NCBI GenBank assembly: GCA_044359885.1
Contig: JBIKLI010000022.1
Coordinates: 1-26,067, forward strand
From: CAIOSQ01 sp044359885
GTDB lineage: Bacteria > Pseudomonadota > Alphaproteobacteria > CACIAM-22H2
Direction: 5' to 3'
Length of the DNA stretch: 26,067 bases
The translations under genes and the position numbers were made by a program. The notes beneath the pieces are model-generated. The model was not told where the DNA came from. It worked only from the letters and a program-made list of their open reading frames with translations, and ran no database searches. This document shows positions 7,346 through 17,110 of this stretch, in pieces (the stretch's first letter is position 1; every line of letters starts with the position of its first letter).

Positions 7346-8065
7346 CTATCCCGCGAAAAGCCGCCAGAGCAGCGGCAGAAGCAACGCGGTCCCCAGGGCG
7401 TTGAGCCCCATCGCCAGCCCGCTGAACGCGCCGGTCGTCTGGTCTTCGGAGATCGCACGGGCGGTGCCGATGCCGTGCGCCGCGGTCCCCATGGCAAGAC
7501 CACGCGCGCGCCGGTCGCGCACCCCGGCAAGATCGAGGACCAGCGGTCCCAGCGCCGCGCCGACGATGCCCGAACAGATGACGATCGCGGCAGTCAGACC
7601 GGGCAGGCCGCCGATGGCGTCGGCCACGCCCATCGCCACCGGCGTGGTGACCGAGCGCGGCGCGAGGCTGGCGGTCACCGCCGGCGCGGCGTCGAGCCCG
7701 ATCGCGATGCCGACGCCCGAGAGCGTCGCGAAGCATCCGCCGCAGACGACGCTCGCGCTCGCCGCAAGGGCGGATTGCCGGACCTCGAGCCATTGGCGGT
7801 AGAGCGGCACGGCCAGCGCCACGGTCGCGGGCCCGAGCAGGAAATGGACGAACTGGGCACCGGCGAAATAGGCCGCATAGTCGACGCCCAGCGCCAGCAG
7901 TCCGCCGGCCAGGATCAGGACCGCGATCAGGACCGGATTGGCGGCCGGATGCCATCGCGCCCGGGCCGCAAGCATGCCGGCCGCCAGCCAGGCGAGCAGC
8001 GTCGCGGTCAGCGCGGCCAGCGGCTCGCGCGCCAGATAGACCCAGATCTCCGCGAGACCCGCCAT
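7346..8065 (-). CDS. lrgB: LrgB family integral membrane protein
   Basis: A 239-residue, very hydrophobic protein with about six to seven predicted membrane segments. It carries the LrgB signatures SVTTPVAMGVADAIGG (around residues 137-152) and GTAAHGIGTARA (around 193-204). LrgB/CidB proteins work with small LrgA/CidA holin-like partners in the inner membrane. Proposed roles are control of murein hydrolase activity and, in better-studied Bacillus and plant homologues, pyruvate or glycolate export. The ATG lies one base after the lrgA stop codon, so translational coupling is likely. No regulator of the LytSR or CidR type is nearby. Confidence 0.92.
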   Translation of the reverse strand: MAGLAEIWVYLAREPLAALTATLLAWLAAGMLAARARWHPAANPVLIAVLILAGGLLALGVDYAAYFAGAQFVHFLLGPATVALAVPLYRQWLEVRQSALAASASVVCGGCFATLSGVGIAIGLDAAPAVTASLAPRSVTTPVAMGVADAIGGLPGLTAAIVICSGIVGAALGPLVLDLAGVRDRRARGLAMGTAAHGIGTARAISEDQTTGAFSGLAMGLNALGTALLLPLLWRLFAG

Positions 8066-8066
8066 G

Positions 8067-8411
8067 TCAGCCCTTCCGGCGAAGCAGGAACTGCGCCAGC
8101 AGGCCGGTGAGCCCGACGGTCAGCAGCGTGCCTGCCAGCACGGCCAGCGCCAGAGGCGCCCAGTCGCGCGCGATGACCGGCAGGTGAAGCAGGACCCCGA
8201 CCCCGGCGGGCACGAAGAGCAGGCCCAGCACGCGCAGCAGCGCATCGGCGGTATCCCCGAGCGTGGCGGGCGCGGCGGCCCCGCGTGCGAGCAGGATCAC
8301 GAACAGCAGGGCCATTCCGATCACCGGTCCGGGCACCGGAAGGCCAAGCAACCGTGCCGTCGCCTCGCCGGCCAACTGGCAGACCAGCAGCGCCGCCAGC
8401 CCCGCGACCAT
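8067..8411 (-). CDS. lrgA: CidA/LrgA family holin-like membrane protein
   Basis: A 114-residue protein with four hydrophobic segments and the family motif LGLPVPGPVIGMALL (residues about 22-36), followed by LLFVPAGVGVL and a charged C-terminus (FLLRRKG). Size and topology match LrgA/CidA holin-like proteins, which pair with LrgB. Start choice: the ATG at 8411 follows GGCGGAGAACG. It begins 18 bases after the cinA stop and is followed by lrgB with a one-base gap, forming the usual lrgAB pair inside a longer minus-strand gene run. Confidence 0.92.
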   Translation of the reverse strand: MVAGLAALLVCQLAGEATARLLGLPVPGPVIGMALLFVILLARGAAAPATLGDTADALLRVLGLLFVPAGVGVLLHLPVIARDWAPLALAVLAGTLLTVGLTGLLAQFLLRRKG

Positions 8412-8429
8412 CGTTCTCCGCCCTTCCGT

Positions 8430-9689
8430 TCAACGCTTCTCGAAATCGATGCGTTCGTCGACCGGAAGCCCCTGGAGGAAGCGGCGCAGGCAGTCGAGCC
8501 CCATCTCGATCGCTCCCAGCCGGACCCATTCGCGGCCGCCGAGGATGCGCGCCGCGCGGCGCGCGACGCCGCCCGGCGCGGCGATCGCGATGGCGAGCGT
8601 GCCCCCGAGATCGATGCGGTCCGCGCCCTCGTCCAGGTCGACCAGCATCGCGAGCGCATGGCTGGCCCCCGACTGGTCGCGGATCGTCTCGGCACAGCGC
8701 TGCGCCGCGTCGAGGCCGAACCCGTCGAGCGGAAGGCCAAGCGCGGCGCCGAGCGCCGCGGGCGTGCGGGCGACGACCCCCCGGCGAAACAGCGCCTCGG
8801 CGCCCGGCAGATGGGCGATGCGCGCCGCCATCTGGCCGGCCGAGAAGGTTTCGACCATCGCGAGACTGGCGCCGGCGCGCGCGAGTTCGTCGACCAGAAC
8901 GCCCTCCAGCGTGCGATCGTCCTCGGCGAGGATGAAATTGCCCAGGCGCCGGCGGACCTCGTCCTGCAGCGGGGCCAGACGCCGGGCGACGTCCTCGGCG
9001 TCGCGGCCCCGCACGACCAGCTTCGTCTCCAGCTGGGGGTAATGCGCGCGGAAACCCAGCTTGGCGCAGCCATCCTCGGCCATCGCCTCGATGCCGTCGA
9101 GCAACCCGTCGGCGCGCGATTCGCCGATCCCGTAGGAATGAAAGCGCTTGAGCCGGATCACCCCGGGGACGCCGCTGCGTGCCAGCAGCCGGGGGATGAT
9201 CTGCTCTTCGAGCATCCGCTTGAGTTCGCGCGGCACGCCGGGGGTGAAGAAGAAGCGCGCCTGGCCGATATCCATCGCGAAGCCGCAGGCCGTGCCGACG
9301 GGATTGTCGAGGATCTCGGCGCCCCGGGGCAGCATCGCCTGCTTGCGGTTGTTGGGCGGCATCACGCGCTGGCGGCGCGCGAAGAACTCCTCCATTCGGC
9401 CAAGCCAGGCTTCGTCAAGCACCAGATCGAGGCCCGCCGCCCGGGCGGCGATCTCCTGCGACAGGTCGTCGATCGTGGGCCCCAGCCCGCCATTGACGAT
9501 CACCGCGTCGGCACGGCCGCCGGCGCGCTGGAACGCGTCGAGAAGCTGGGTGCGATCGTCGCCGACCGTGGTCCCCCAGACGACGTCGAGCCCGACATCC
9601 TCCAGACGCTGGCTGATATGGCTGAAGTTCGAATTGACGATCTTGCCCGTGAGGACCTCGTCGCCCGTGCAGATGATCTCGATGCGCAT
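8430..9689 (-). CDS. CinA-like protein (molybdopterin-binding-like domain plus CinA C-terminal domain)
   Basis: A 419-residue two-domain protein. Residues 1 to about 170 form the MoCF-biosynthesis-like (CinA N-terminal) domain: TGDEVLTGKIVNSN, VNGGLGPTIDDLSQE (65-79) and FFFTPGVPRELKRML. A linker follows, then a CinA C-terminal domain from about residue 255. In active NMN deamidases (PncC) that second domain carries an AESCTGG motif; here the matching position reads VETFSAG (279-285), so deamidase activity is doubtful. The N-terminal domain of CinA proteins is linked to ADP-ribose pyrophosphatase activity. The ATG at 9689 has only a weak ribosome binding site. It begins 38 bases after dppF, so read-through from the peptide-transporter operon is possible. 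Confidence 0.88.
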   Translation of the reverse strand: MRIEIICTGDEVLTGKIVNSNFSHISQRLEDVGLDVVWGTTVGDDRTQLLDAFQRAGGRADAVIVNGGLGPTIDDLSQEIAARAAGLDLVLDEAWLGRMEEFFARRQRVMPPNNRKQAMLPRGAEILDNPVGTACGFAMDIGQARFFFTPGVPRELKRMLEEQIIPRLLARSGVPGVIRLKRFHSYGIGESRADGLLDGIEAMAEDGCAKLGFRAHYPQLETKLVVRGRDAEDVARRLAPLQDEVRRRLGNFILAEDDRTLEGVLVDELARAGASLAMVETFSAGQMAARIAHLPGAEALFRRGVVARTPAALGAALGLPLDGFGLDAAQRCAETIRDQSGASHALAMLVDLDEGADRIDLGGTLAIAIAAPGGVARRAARILGGREWVRLGAIEMGLDCLRRFLQGLPVDERIDFEKR

Positions 9690-9727
9690 GCCCGACTCGC
9701 GATTTGACCAGCGTCGAGTCTACACCT

Positions 9728-10737
<1,010 letters not shown>

Positions 10738-10741
<4 letters not shown>

Positions 10742-11742
10742 GACGACACCCGGTCGGCCTCGAAGCACGCGACCAGATGCCCGTTGGGCCGCGTCTCGAG
10801 CTCCGGCCGTTCGCGCCGGCAGCGTTCGGTCGCGAAGGCGCAGCGCGGCGCGAAGGCGCAGCCGGCGATCGGACGGTTCAGCGCCGGCACGATCCCCGGG
10901 ATCTCCCGAAGCCGCGGCCGGCGTCCCGTCTCCTCGGCGTCCACGTCAAGACGCGGACGCGCCCGCATCAGGCCAAGCGTGTAGGGATGGCGCGGGTCTG
11001 CGAAAAGCTCCCCGACCGGCGCCTCCTCGACCTTCCGGCCGGCATACATCACCATCACGCGCTGCGTGGTCTCGGCCACCACGCCGAGATCGTGCGTGAT
11101 CATCATGATCGCCGTCCCGGTCTTCTCCTTGAGCTCCACCATCAGCTCCAGGATCTGCGCCTGGATCGTCACGTCCAGCGCCGTCGTCGGCTCGTCGGCG
11201 ATCAGAAGCTGCGGGTCGCAGGACAGCGCGATCGCGATCATCACGCGCTGGCGCATCCCGCCCGAGAGCTGATGCGGGTAGTCGTGGATCCGGCGCTCCG
11301 CATCCGGCACCCGCACCAGGCGCAGCATCTCCACCGCCCGATCCATCGCCTCCCGCCAGCCCAGCTTCAGGTGACGGACCACGTTCTCGGCGATCTGGAC
11401 CCCGATCGTCAGGACCGGGTTCAGGCTGGTCATGGGCTCCTGGAAGATCATCGAGATGCGGTGGCCGCGAAGCTCCTTGATCGCCTCGTCGGAGAGCGTC
11501 GTCAGCTCGCGTCCCTCGAAGCGGACCGATCCGCCCACGATCCGCCCCGTCCCCTTCTGCAGCAGCCGCAGGACCGACAGCGCGGTGACGCTCTTGCCGC
11601 AGCCCGATTCCCCCACGATCCCCAGCGTCTCGCCGCGCCGCACGCTGAACGACACGCCGTCGACCGCCCGCACCACCCCGTCGAGCGTGAAGAAATGGCA
11701 GGCGAGGTCCGTCACCTCGAGAAGCGGCGCGTCGTCGGCCAT
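10738..11742 (-). CDS. dppD: Oligopeptide/dipeptide ABC transporter ATPase, DppD/OppD type
   Basis: A 334-residue nucleotide-binding subunit and heterodimer partner of the DppF-like protein. Walker A is GESGCGKS (44-51), the Q-loop lies in IFQEPMTSLNP, the signature is LSGGMRQR, and Walker B is LLIADEPTTALD. The switch His is in ITHDLGVV, and the oligo_HPY segment RHPYTLGLM is followed by CAFAPRCAFATERC. The ATG at 11742 is two bases after the dppC stop, and its own stop overlaps the dppF start. The reading frame stays open upstream into the permease gene, but that part is out of frame with the permease and not a fusion. The role is ATP hydrolysis driving import. Confidence 0.95.
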
Positions 11743-11744
11743 CG

Positions 11745-12629
11745 TCACATCCGCCGCGCCAGCCGCGGGTCGAGCCGGTCGCGAAGGCCGTCGCCAAGCA
11801 TGTTCACCCCCAGCACCAGGACCGCAAGAAAGACGCCGGGGATCAGGATGCTCCACGGCGCGATCAGGAAGAAGCTGCGCCCCTGCGCGATGATGTTGCC
11901 CCAGCTCGGGATCTCCGGCGGGATCCCAACCCCGAGGAAGCTCAGCCCCGCTTCGGTCAGGATCGCCGACGCGGCGATGTAGGTCGACTGCACGATCAGC
12001 GGCGCCAGCGTGTTGGGCAGGATGTGGCGCAAAAGCAGCTTGGGCGTGCGCGTGCCGCCCGCGATCGCCGCCTCGACGAAGGGCTGCGCGCGCAGCGTCA
12101 GCACGACGCTGCGCACCAGACGCACGATGCGCGGGATCTCGGGGATCACGATCGCCGCGATCACAACGGCCAGTCCCGGCCGCGTCAGCGTGATCAGCGC
12201 GATCGCCAGCAGGATCGAGGGGATCGCCATGATCCCGTCCATGATCCGCATCACGATCGCGTCGAAGGTCCGGTTGAAACCGCAGACCAGGCCGATCAGC
12301 AGGCCCAGCACCGAGGCCGCCGCCGCCACCGACAGTCCGACGATCATCGAGATCCGCGTCCCGTGGATCGTCCGGGAGAAGACGTCGCGGCCGAACTGGT
12401 CGGTCCCGAACCAGAACCGCTCCGAAGGCGGCCGAAGACGGTTGATCGGCGCCAGCTTGAGCGGATCGCCCGCGATCCACGGCGCCAGGATCGCGATCAC
12501 CGCCAGCGCAAGCATCACGAGACCGCCGATCACGATCGTCGGGTTGCGCCGCACGAACAGCGCCAGCCCGGGCCGCGGCGCTTCCGCCGCCGGCGCCTCA
12601 GTAGCGGATGCGGGGATCGAGGAAGGCAT
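11745..12629 (-). CDS. dppC: Peptide-type ABC transporter permease, DppC/OppC type
   Basis: A 294-residue inner-membrane permease with about six membrane segments. It shows the N-terminal OppC-type region (FVRRNPTIVIGGLVML) and the conserved FGTDQFGRDVFSR motif (residues about 74-86). The EAA-loop that contacts the ATPases is EAAIAGGTRTPKLLLRHILPN. LTEAGLSFLGVGIPPEIPSWG near the C-terminal third is typical of the DppC branch. The start at 12629 overlaps the end of dppB by 32 bases, which suggests tight translational coupling. It pairs with the DppB-like permease to form the translocation path. Confidence 0.95.
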   Translation of the reverse strand: MPSSIPASATEAPAAEAPRPGLALFVRRNPTIVIGGLVMLALAVIAILAPWIAGDPLKLAPINRLRPPSERFWFGTDQFGRDVFSRTIHGTRISMIVGLSVAAAASVLGLLIGLVCGFNRTFDAIVMRIMDGIMAIPSILLAIALITLTRPGLAVVIAAIVIPEIPRIVRLVRSVVLTLRAQPFVEAAIAGGTRTPKLLLRHILPNTLAPLIVQSTYIAASAILTEAGLSFLGVGIPPEIPSWGNIIAQGRSFFLIAPWSILIPGVFLAVLVLGVNMLGDGLRDRLDPRLARRM

Positions 12630-13539
12630 AGGAAATGTCGATCATCAGGTTGACGATAACCTTGGCCGCCGCGAAGACGAGGATCAGGCCCTGCACGATC
12701 GGATAGTCGCGCTTCAGGACCGCATCGACGGTCAGGCGGCCGAGACCGGGGATGTTGAACACCGTCTCCGTGATCACCACACCGCTGATCAGCAGCGCGA
12801 TCCCGATTCCGATCACCGTCACGATCGGCACCGCGCTGTTCTTCAGCGCGTGCAGCAGCAGGACGCGCCGCGTCGCCAGCCCCTTCGACTCCGCCGTGCG
12901 GATGTAGTCCTGCGAAAGCACCTCCAGCATGCTCGCCCGCGTGATCCGCGCGATCAGCGCGCAATATGTCGTCCCCAGCGCCACCGATGGCAGGATCAGC
13001 CCCTCCACGAACGGCCACAGACCCTGGCCGATCGGACGGTACCCCTGCACCGGCAACCATCCCAGCTTGATCGAGAAGATGTAGATCAGGATATAGCCCG
13101 CCAGGAAGACCGGCACCGCGAAGCCCATCACCGCGAAGCCCATCACCACGCGGTCGGCGAGGCTGCGCGCCTTCCACGCCGCAAGCACGCCCATCGGGAT
13201 CGCGAGCACGACGGCAACCAGCAGCGTCGAGACCGTCAGCGCCAGCGTCGGCTCGAGGCGCTGGGCGATCAGCTGGGTCACCGGCAGGTTCGAGAAGATC
13301 GAGATCCCCAGATCCCCCTGCGCCAGGCGCCAGCACCAGAGAATGAACTGTTCGAACATCGGGCGGTCGAGGCCAAGCTTCGCCCGGATGTTCTCGATGT
13401 CCTGCGTCGTCGCGTCGTCTCCGGCGATGATCGCCGCGGGATCGCCCGGCGCGATCCGAAGCAGAAAGAAGACGAACACCGCCACCACGGTCATGACCGG
13501 GATGGTCGCCAGAAGCCGTCCGATCACATAGGCGAACAT
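12598..13539 (-). CDS. dppB: Peptide-type ABC transporter permease, DppB/OppB type
   Basis: A 313-residue inner-membrane permease. The N-terminus MFAYVIGRLLATIPVM is the classical DppB opening. It is followed by RIAPGDPAAIIAG, LGLDRPMFEQF, the EAA-type loop in YIRTAESKGLATRRVLLLHALKN, and ETVFNIPGLGRLTVDAV. A GGGAGGAGGG-like ribosome binding site precedes the ATG at 13539. An in-frame 15-base tandem repeat (13114-13143) encodes MGFAV twice in a row, but the protein length is normal for the family. It is separated from the binding-protein gene by a hairpin-bearing gap of 76 bases. Confidence 0.95.
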   Translation of the reverse strand: MFAYVIGRLLATIPVMTVVAVFVFFLLRIAPGDPAAIIAGDDATTQDIENIRAKLGLDRPMFEQFILWCWRLAQGDLGISIFSNLPVTQLIAQRLEPTLALTVSTLLVAVVLAIPMGVLAAWKARSLADRVVMGFAVMGFAVPVFLAGYILIYIFSIKLGWLPVQGYRPIGQGLWPFVEGLILPSVALGTTYCALIARITRASMLEVLSQDYIRTAESKGLATRRVLLLHALKNSAVPIVTVIGIGIALLISGVVITETVFNIPGLGRLTVDAVLKRDYPIVQGLILVFAAAKVIVNLMIDISYAFLDPRIRY

Positions 13540-13564
13540 CGGCGAGCCCTCCTCCCGCCTCGTC

Positions 13565-13600
13565 CCGCCGCCACGACGGCCGGCGGGGCCGTGGCGGCGG
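13565..13600 (-). other. Strong intercistronic hairpin after the peptide-binding-protein gene
   Basis: CCGCCGCCACG at 13565-13575 and its perfect complement CGTGGCGGCGG at 13590-13600 form an 11-bp stem around a 14-base loop that can itself pair in part (GGCC elements). It lies between the stop of the binding-protein gene and the start of dppB. No T-run follows on the transcribed strand, so partial termination or 3'-end protection of the binding-protein message fits better than full termination. Confidence 0.55.
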
Positions 13601-13615
13601 ATCCGAGCATGCGGA

Positions 13616-15223
13616 TCACCGCTTCGTGATGTTCCAGAGCGCGGTGATGCCGGTGATCGGCACGACCCCGGAGATGCGGTCCGACCGGAATGCGATCGGC
13701 TGCGTCCATTGACCGGTCGGGATGTAGACCACGTTCTCGATCGCCCGGGTCTGCAGCTCGGTCGCGATCCGCAGACGCTCCGCGTCGGTCTGCGCGAAGC
13801 CCCAGTCGCTGCGCAGCTTCTCGACCTGCTCGTCGCAGGGCCACCCGAACAGCCCCCGGTCGCACGCCGCGCCGATCCAGGTGTGGATGACCGGATTGGC
13901 GCCGCTGGTTCCGGACGAGGTGGTCACGAAGATGTGCCAGCCGCCCTGCGCCGGGGGTTCGCGCTTGGCCCGCCGCTGCACCACGGAGCCCCAGTCCATC
14001 GCCTGGATGTCCAGGTTGAGACCGGCCTCGCGCATCGCCTGGATCATCACCTGGGTGATCGGGTTGATCGTGTGGTGATCGGTCGCGTGCAGGATCGTGA
14101 TCGGCTCGCCCCGGTAGCCCGCGGCCCGGAAGGCGGCCGCGGCGCCCTTCGGATCGTAGCCCGCGAGCATCGCGCTGCCACCCTTGTTCTCGAGCGGCGA
14201 GCCGCAGGTGATCAGCCCGTGGCAGACCTTGTAGTACTGCGGGTTGCCGACAACCGTGCGCAGGAAGTCCTCCTGGTTGATCAGCTTGTACATCGCCTGC
14301 CGCACCTTGACGTTGTCGAAGGGCGGGTGGAGATGGTTCAGCCGGATCATTCCGAAATGGCTGTCGATCTTGCCGGTCTTCATCAGCGATACGCCGCGCG
14401 AGCGCTCGAGGATCGGGATGAAGTCGATCGACGGCTGCTCCAGGAAATCGATCTCGCCGTTGACCAGCGCCTGCATCGCGGTCTGCGGATCCGGCATCCA
14501 GATCAGCTCGATCCGGTCGACGCCCGGGATCTTCCCGCCCGCCAGCGTGCGGGCCGGTTCCTTGCGCGGCACGTAGGCCGCGTTCTTGAGATAGACGGTC
14601 TTGCTGCCCGGAACCCATTGCTCCTTGGCGAAGCGGAACGGGCCCGAGCCGATCGCCTCGGTGACCTGGGTGTTCGGATCGACCAGCGCCTCGCGCTCGC
14701 GCATGATCAGGGGAACCGAGGTGCTGGTCTTGCCGAGCGTCGCCAGCACCTGGCCATAGGGCTGCTTGAGCACGATCTTGAAGGTCTTCGCGTCGACCGC
14801 CTCGATCCGGTCGGTGAACTGCAGCAGGCGCTGGCCGGCCGGATCGCGCGCGCCCCAGCGGCGCAGCGAGGCGATCACGTCGCGGGTCGTCACCGGCGAT
14901 CCGTCGTGGAAATTGAGCCCGTCGCGCAGCGTCATCGTGTAGGTCAGCTTGTCGGCGCTGATGTCGTAGGTGTCGACCATCTGCGGCTGAGGCACGAAAT
15001 CGTCGTCGACCCCGAACAGCATGTCGTAGATCAGCAGGCCGTGGATGCCGGCGATCGTCTGGGTCGTCCAATGCGGATCGAGCGTGCGAACGTCGGCGTG
15101 CATCACCGCGCGCAGCACCTTCTCCTGCGCCTTCGCGCCGTCGGGCATCGCGCCGAACATGCCGCCGATCGCTGCGGCGCCGGCCAGCATGAGGGCGCGC
15201 AGCTTGGTCTTGCGTTTCGTCAT
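13616..15223 (-). CDS. dppA: ABC transporter substrate-binding protein, family 5 (DppA/OppA type)
   Basis: A 535-residue periplasmic binding protein. A Sec signal peptide is clear: basic start MTKRKTKLR, hydrophobic core LMLAGAAAIGGMFGA, and likely cleavage after AKA at residue 32. The mature protein shows the family-5 pattern: DVRTLDPHW, then LTYTMTLRDGLNFHDGSPVT (the conserved SBP_bac_5 core), GSGPFRF and VRQAMYKLINQE. The start at 15223 is fixed by GAGGAGGT seven bases upstream; an earlier in-frame ATG (15286) has no such site. The first gene of a five-gene importer operon, it starts 103 bases after the GH2 gene and may have its own promoter. The ligand is probably a peptide; oligosaccharide or another solute cannot be excluded given the neighbouring sugar operon. 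Confidence 0.93.
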   Translation of the reverse strand: MTKRKTKLRALMLAGAAAIGGMFGAMPDGAKAQEKVLRAVMHADVRTLDPHWTTQTIAGIHGLLIYDMLFGVDDDFVPQPQMVDTYDISADKLTYTMTLRDGLNFHDGSPVTTRDVIASLRRWGARDPAGQRLLQFTDRIEAVDAKTFKIVLKQPYGQVLATLGKTSTSVPLIMREREALVDPNTQVTEAIGSGPFRFAKEQWVPGSKTVYLKNAAYVPRKEPARTLAGGKIPGVDRIELIWMPDPQTAMQALVNGEIDFLEQPSIDFIPILERSRGVSLMKTGKIDSHFGMIRLNHLHPPFDNVKVRQAMYKLINQEDFLRTVVGNPQYYKVCHGLITCGSPLENKGGSAMLAGYDPKGAAAAFRAAGYRGEPITILHATDHHTINPITQVMIQAMREAGLNLDIQAMDWGSVVQRRAKREPPAQGGWHIFVTTSSGTSGANPVIHTWIGAACDRGLFGWPCDEQVEKLRSDWGFAQTDAERLRIATELQTRAIENVVYIPTGQWTQPIAFRSDRISGVVPITGITALWNITKR

Positions 15224-15326
15224 CGCCAGGACCTCCTCGTTCCCCTGTTCCGCCTGTCGGCGTCCGGGGGACGATGATGGACGCACGCGGCGTGACTGTG
15301 CAACCGGTAAACCGGCGAAGGTAGGT

Positions 15327-17108
15327 TCAGCCGCCGCCCGCGTGACGCCGGAACGCCGCGGCCAGGGTTCCGAAAGCAGCCTTGCGCGTGGTCTTGTCGG
15401 CGGCGATCAGGCCCTTGCGGTTGAAGCCGCGCTGGAATCCGGTCTGGCGACGCTCCGAGCGGAAGTCGTAGAGCAGCCAGGCGGCATAACCCGCCATCCA
15501 CGGCACTCTGGAGACGATCTCGAACTGGCGGCGGTGGAATTCCGCCTGCCAGTCCTCGGTGAACAGGATCCTGCCCGCGCCGCGATGGCCGGCCAGCGCG
15601 TCGGCGCCGGCCTCGCTGACGACCACCGGCTTGCCAGGATCGGAATTCTCGATCAGCCGCTCCAGCCCCGAGAAATCCGGCTCGTACCAGCCGAAATACT
15701 CGTTGAGGCCGATCACGTCGAGTTCGTCCGCAAGCCGGTCCGCGATGCTGAAGTCCCGGCGGTTGATCAGGCAGGCGGCGGCGACGAGGCGGGTGGGATC
15801 GGCCGCCCGCGCGGCGCGGGCCAGCCCGGCCATGAAGGCGAAGCGCGCCTCGGTGTCGGCGTTCTCGTTGCCGATCCCCCAGATCGCGACGCTGGCGCGG
15901 TTGCCGTCGCGCGCGATCAGTTCCAGCAGCTGGTTCAGCGCGTCCGCGTAGGTCGCCGGGCTGGCGAAGTCGATCGCCCAGTAGACCGGGATCTCGGCCC
16001 AGAGAAGGATCCCCGCCTCGTCCGCCATGCGGGCGACATCGGGATGGTGCGGATAATGGGCAAGCCGCAGGAAATTCGCCCCCAGCTCGCGGGCATGGGC
16101 CAGCCGGCGCCCGATGTCGGCGGCGGACGTGACCCGCCCCAGCGCCAGATCGTCCTCATGGACGCAGGCCCCGCGCAGGAAGACGGGGGCCCCGTTGAGC
16201 AGGATCCGCGTCCCGTCGACGGCGAGCCGCCGGAAGCCGACGCGCTCGCGCAGCCGGTCGGCGCCGAACCCGACCTCGACATCGTAGAGGCGCGGCGTCG
16301 CCGGGGACCAGAGCGCGGGCGTGGCAGGAATCCGCGCGCGTCCCTGCCCGGCCCGGATCGCCACCGGCGCGTCGATCGCGAGTTCCGCGATCGCGACCCG
16401 CGCGGTGCCGTCGGCAGGATCGGAAAGCTCGACGACGATCTCGATCTCCGGCGCGTCGGATGCCAGCGAGATCCCCACCCGGCGCAGGAAGACCGGCGGC
16501 ACGCGGACCAGGAACACCTCGCGATGGATGCCGCCGTAGTTGAACCAGTCGAAATGATCCATCGGCACCCGTTCCGGCCGGCGACGGTTCTCCACCATGA
16601 CCAGGATCCGGTTGCTGCCCGCCTGCAGCGCGCCGCCGATCTCGCAACTGAACGGCGTCGAGCCGCCGAGATGCCCGCCGACGCAGATGCCGTTGACGAA
16701 GACCAGGGCGGCGTGGGCGACGCCCTCGAAATGCAGGAACTGACGTTCGCCCGCTGGCCCCGGCTGGAAACCGATGTCGCGCGCGTACCAGGCCGCGCCC
16801 TCGAAATAGCGCCATTCGTCGCGCAGCAGGTTCCAGCAGGACGGCACCGGCACCTTGGTTCCGGCCTCCGCCTCGTAGTCGCGCGGAACGGCCCATTGCG
16901 ACGGCGGGGTATCGTCCAGCGCGTACCATTTCTGCCGCAACCCCTCGTCGAAGAGGTCGAGCGTCATCCGCCATTCGCCGCACAGGCTCTCCGTCGGGCG
17001 TCCGGCGAGCGAGATCAGGTCGCGATGCCCCCGGCGGAACCGATGCAGCGGCGCCGCATAGGCCTCGTCGTGCAGATGGGCGAAGGGATCTTCCGGAACG
17101 GCCGCCAT
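15327..17108 (-). CDS. Glycoside hydrolase family 2, probable beta-glucuronidase
   Basis: A 593-residue GH2 enzyme with the usual order: jelly-roll sugar-binding domain (about 40-205), immunoglobulin-like domain (about 206-298) and TIM barrel (about 299-593). Catalytic residues are visible: acid/base Glu415 in WGIGNEN and nucleophile Glu499 in VVSEAGADALAG, the latter like the E. coli beta-glucuronidase SEYGVDTLAG-type region. GFNRKGLI near the C-terminus holds an NxK pair (Asn563, Lys565) matching the motif that binds the glucuronic acid carboxylate. Length matches beta-glucuronidases (about 600) rather than LacZ (about 1000). No signal peptide is visible, so it acts on imported substrate. 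The start at 17108 lies two bases after the preceding stop. Beta-galactosidase or another uronate specificity is the alternative. Confidence 0.88.
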   Translation of the reverse strand: MAAVPEDPFAHLHDEAYAAPLHRFRRGHRDLISLAGRPTESLCGEWRMTLDLFDEGLRQKWYALDDTPPSQWAVPRDYEAEAGTKVPVPSCWNLLRDEWRYFEGAAWYARDIGFQPGPAGERQFLHFEGVAHAALVFVNGICVGGHLGGSTPFSCEIGGALQAGSNRILVMVENRRRPERVPMDHFDWFNYGGIHREVFLVRVPPVFLRRVGISLASDAPEIEIVVELSDPADGTARVAIAELAIDAPVAIRAGQGRARIPATPALWSPATPRLYDVEVGFGADRLRERVGFRRLAVDGTRILLNGAPVFLRGACVHEDDLALGRVTSAADIGRRLAHARELGANFLRLAHYPHHPDVARMADEAGILLWAEIPVYWAIDFASPATYADALNQLLELIARDGNRASVAIWGIGNENADTEARFAFMAGLARAARAADPTRLVAAACLINRRDFSIADRLADELDVIGLNEYFGWYEPDFSGLERLIENSDPGKPVVVSEAGADALAGHRGAGRILFTEDWQAEFHRRQFEIVSRVPWMAGYAAWLLYDFRSERRQTGFQRGFNRKGLIAADKTTRKAAFGTLAAAFRRHAGGG

Positions 17109-17110
17109 CT

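Noticed and set aside
13114..13143. 15-base perfect tandem repeat in dppB encoding MGFAV twice
   Set aside because: The protein region has normal length and composition for DppB, so it is not an insertion; chance similarity of hydrophobic codons is enough.
15299..15316. CCGG-TAAA-CCGG hairpin between the GH2 gene and the peptide operon
   Set aside because: A four-bp stem with no T-run is expected by chance at this base composition.
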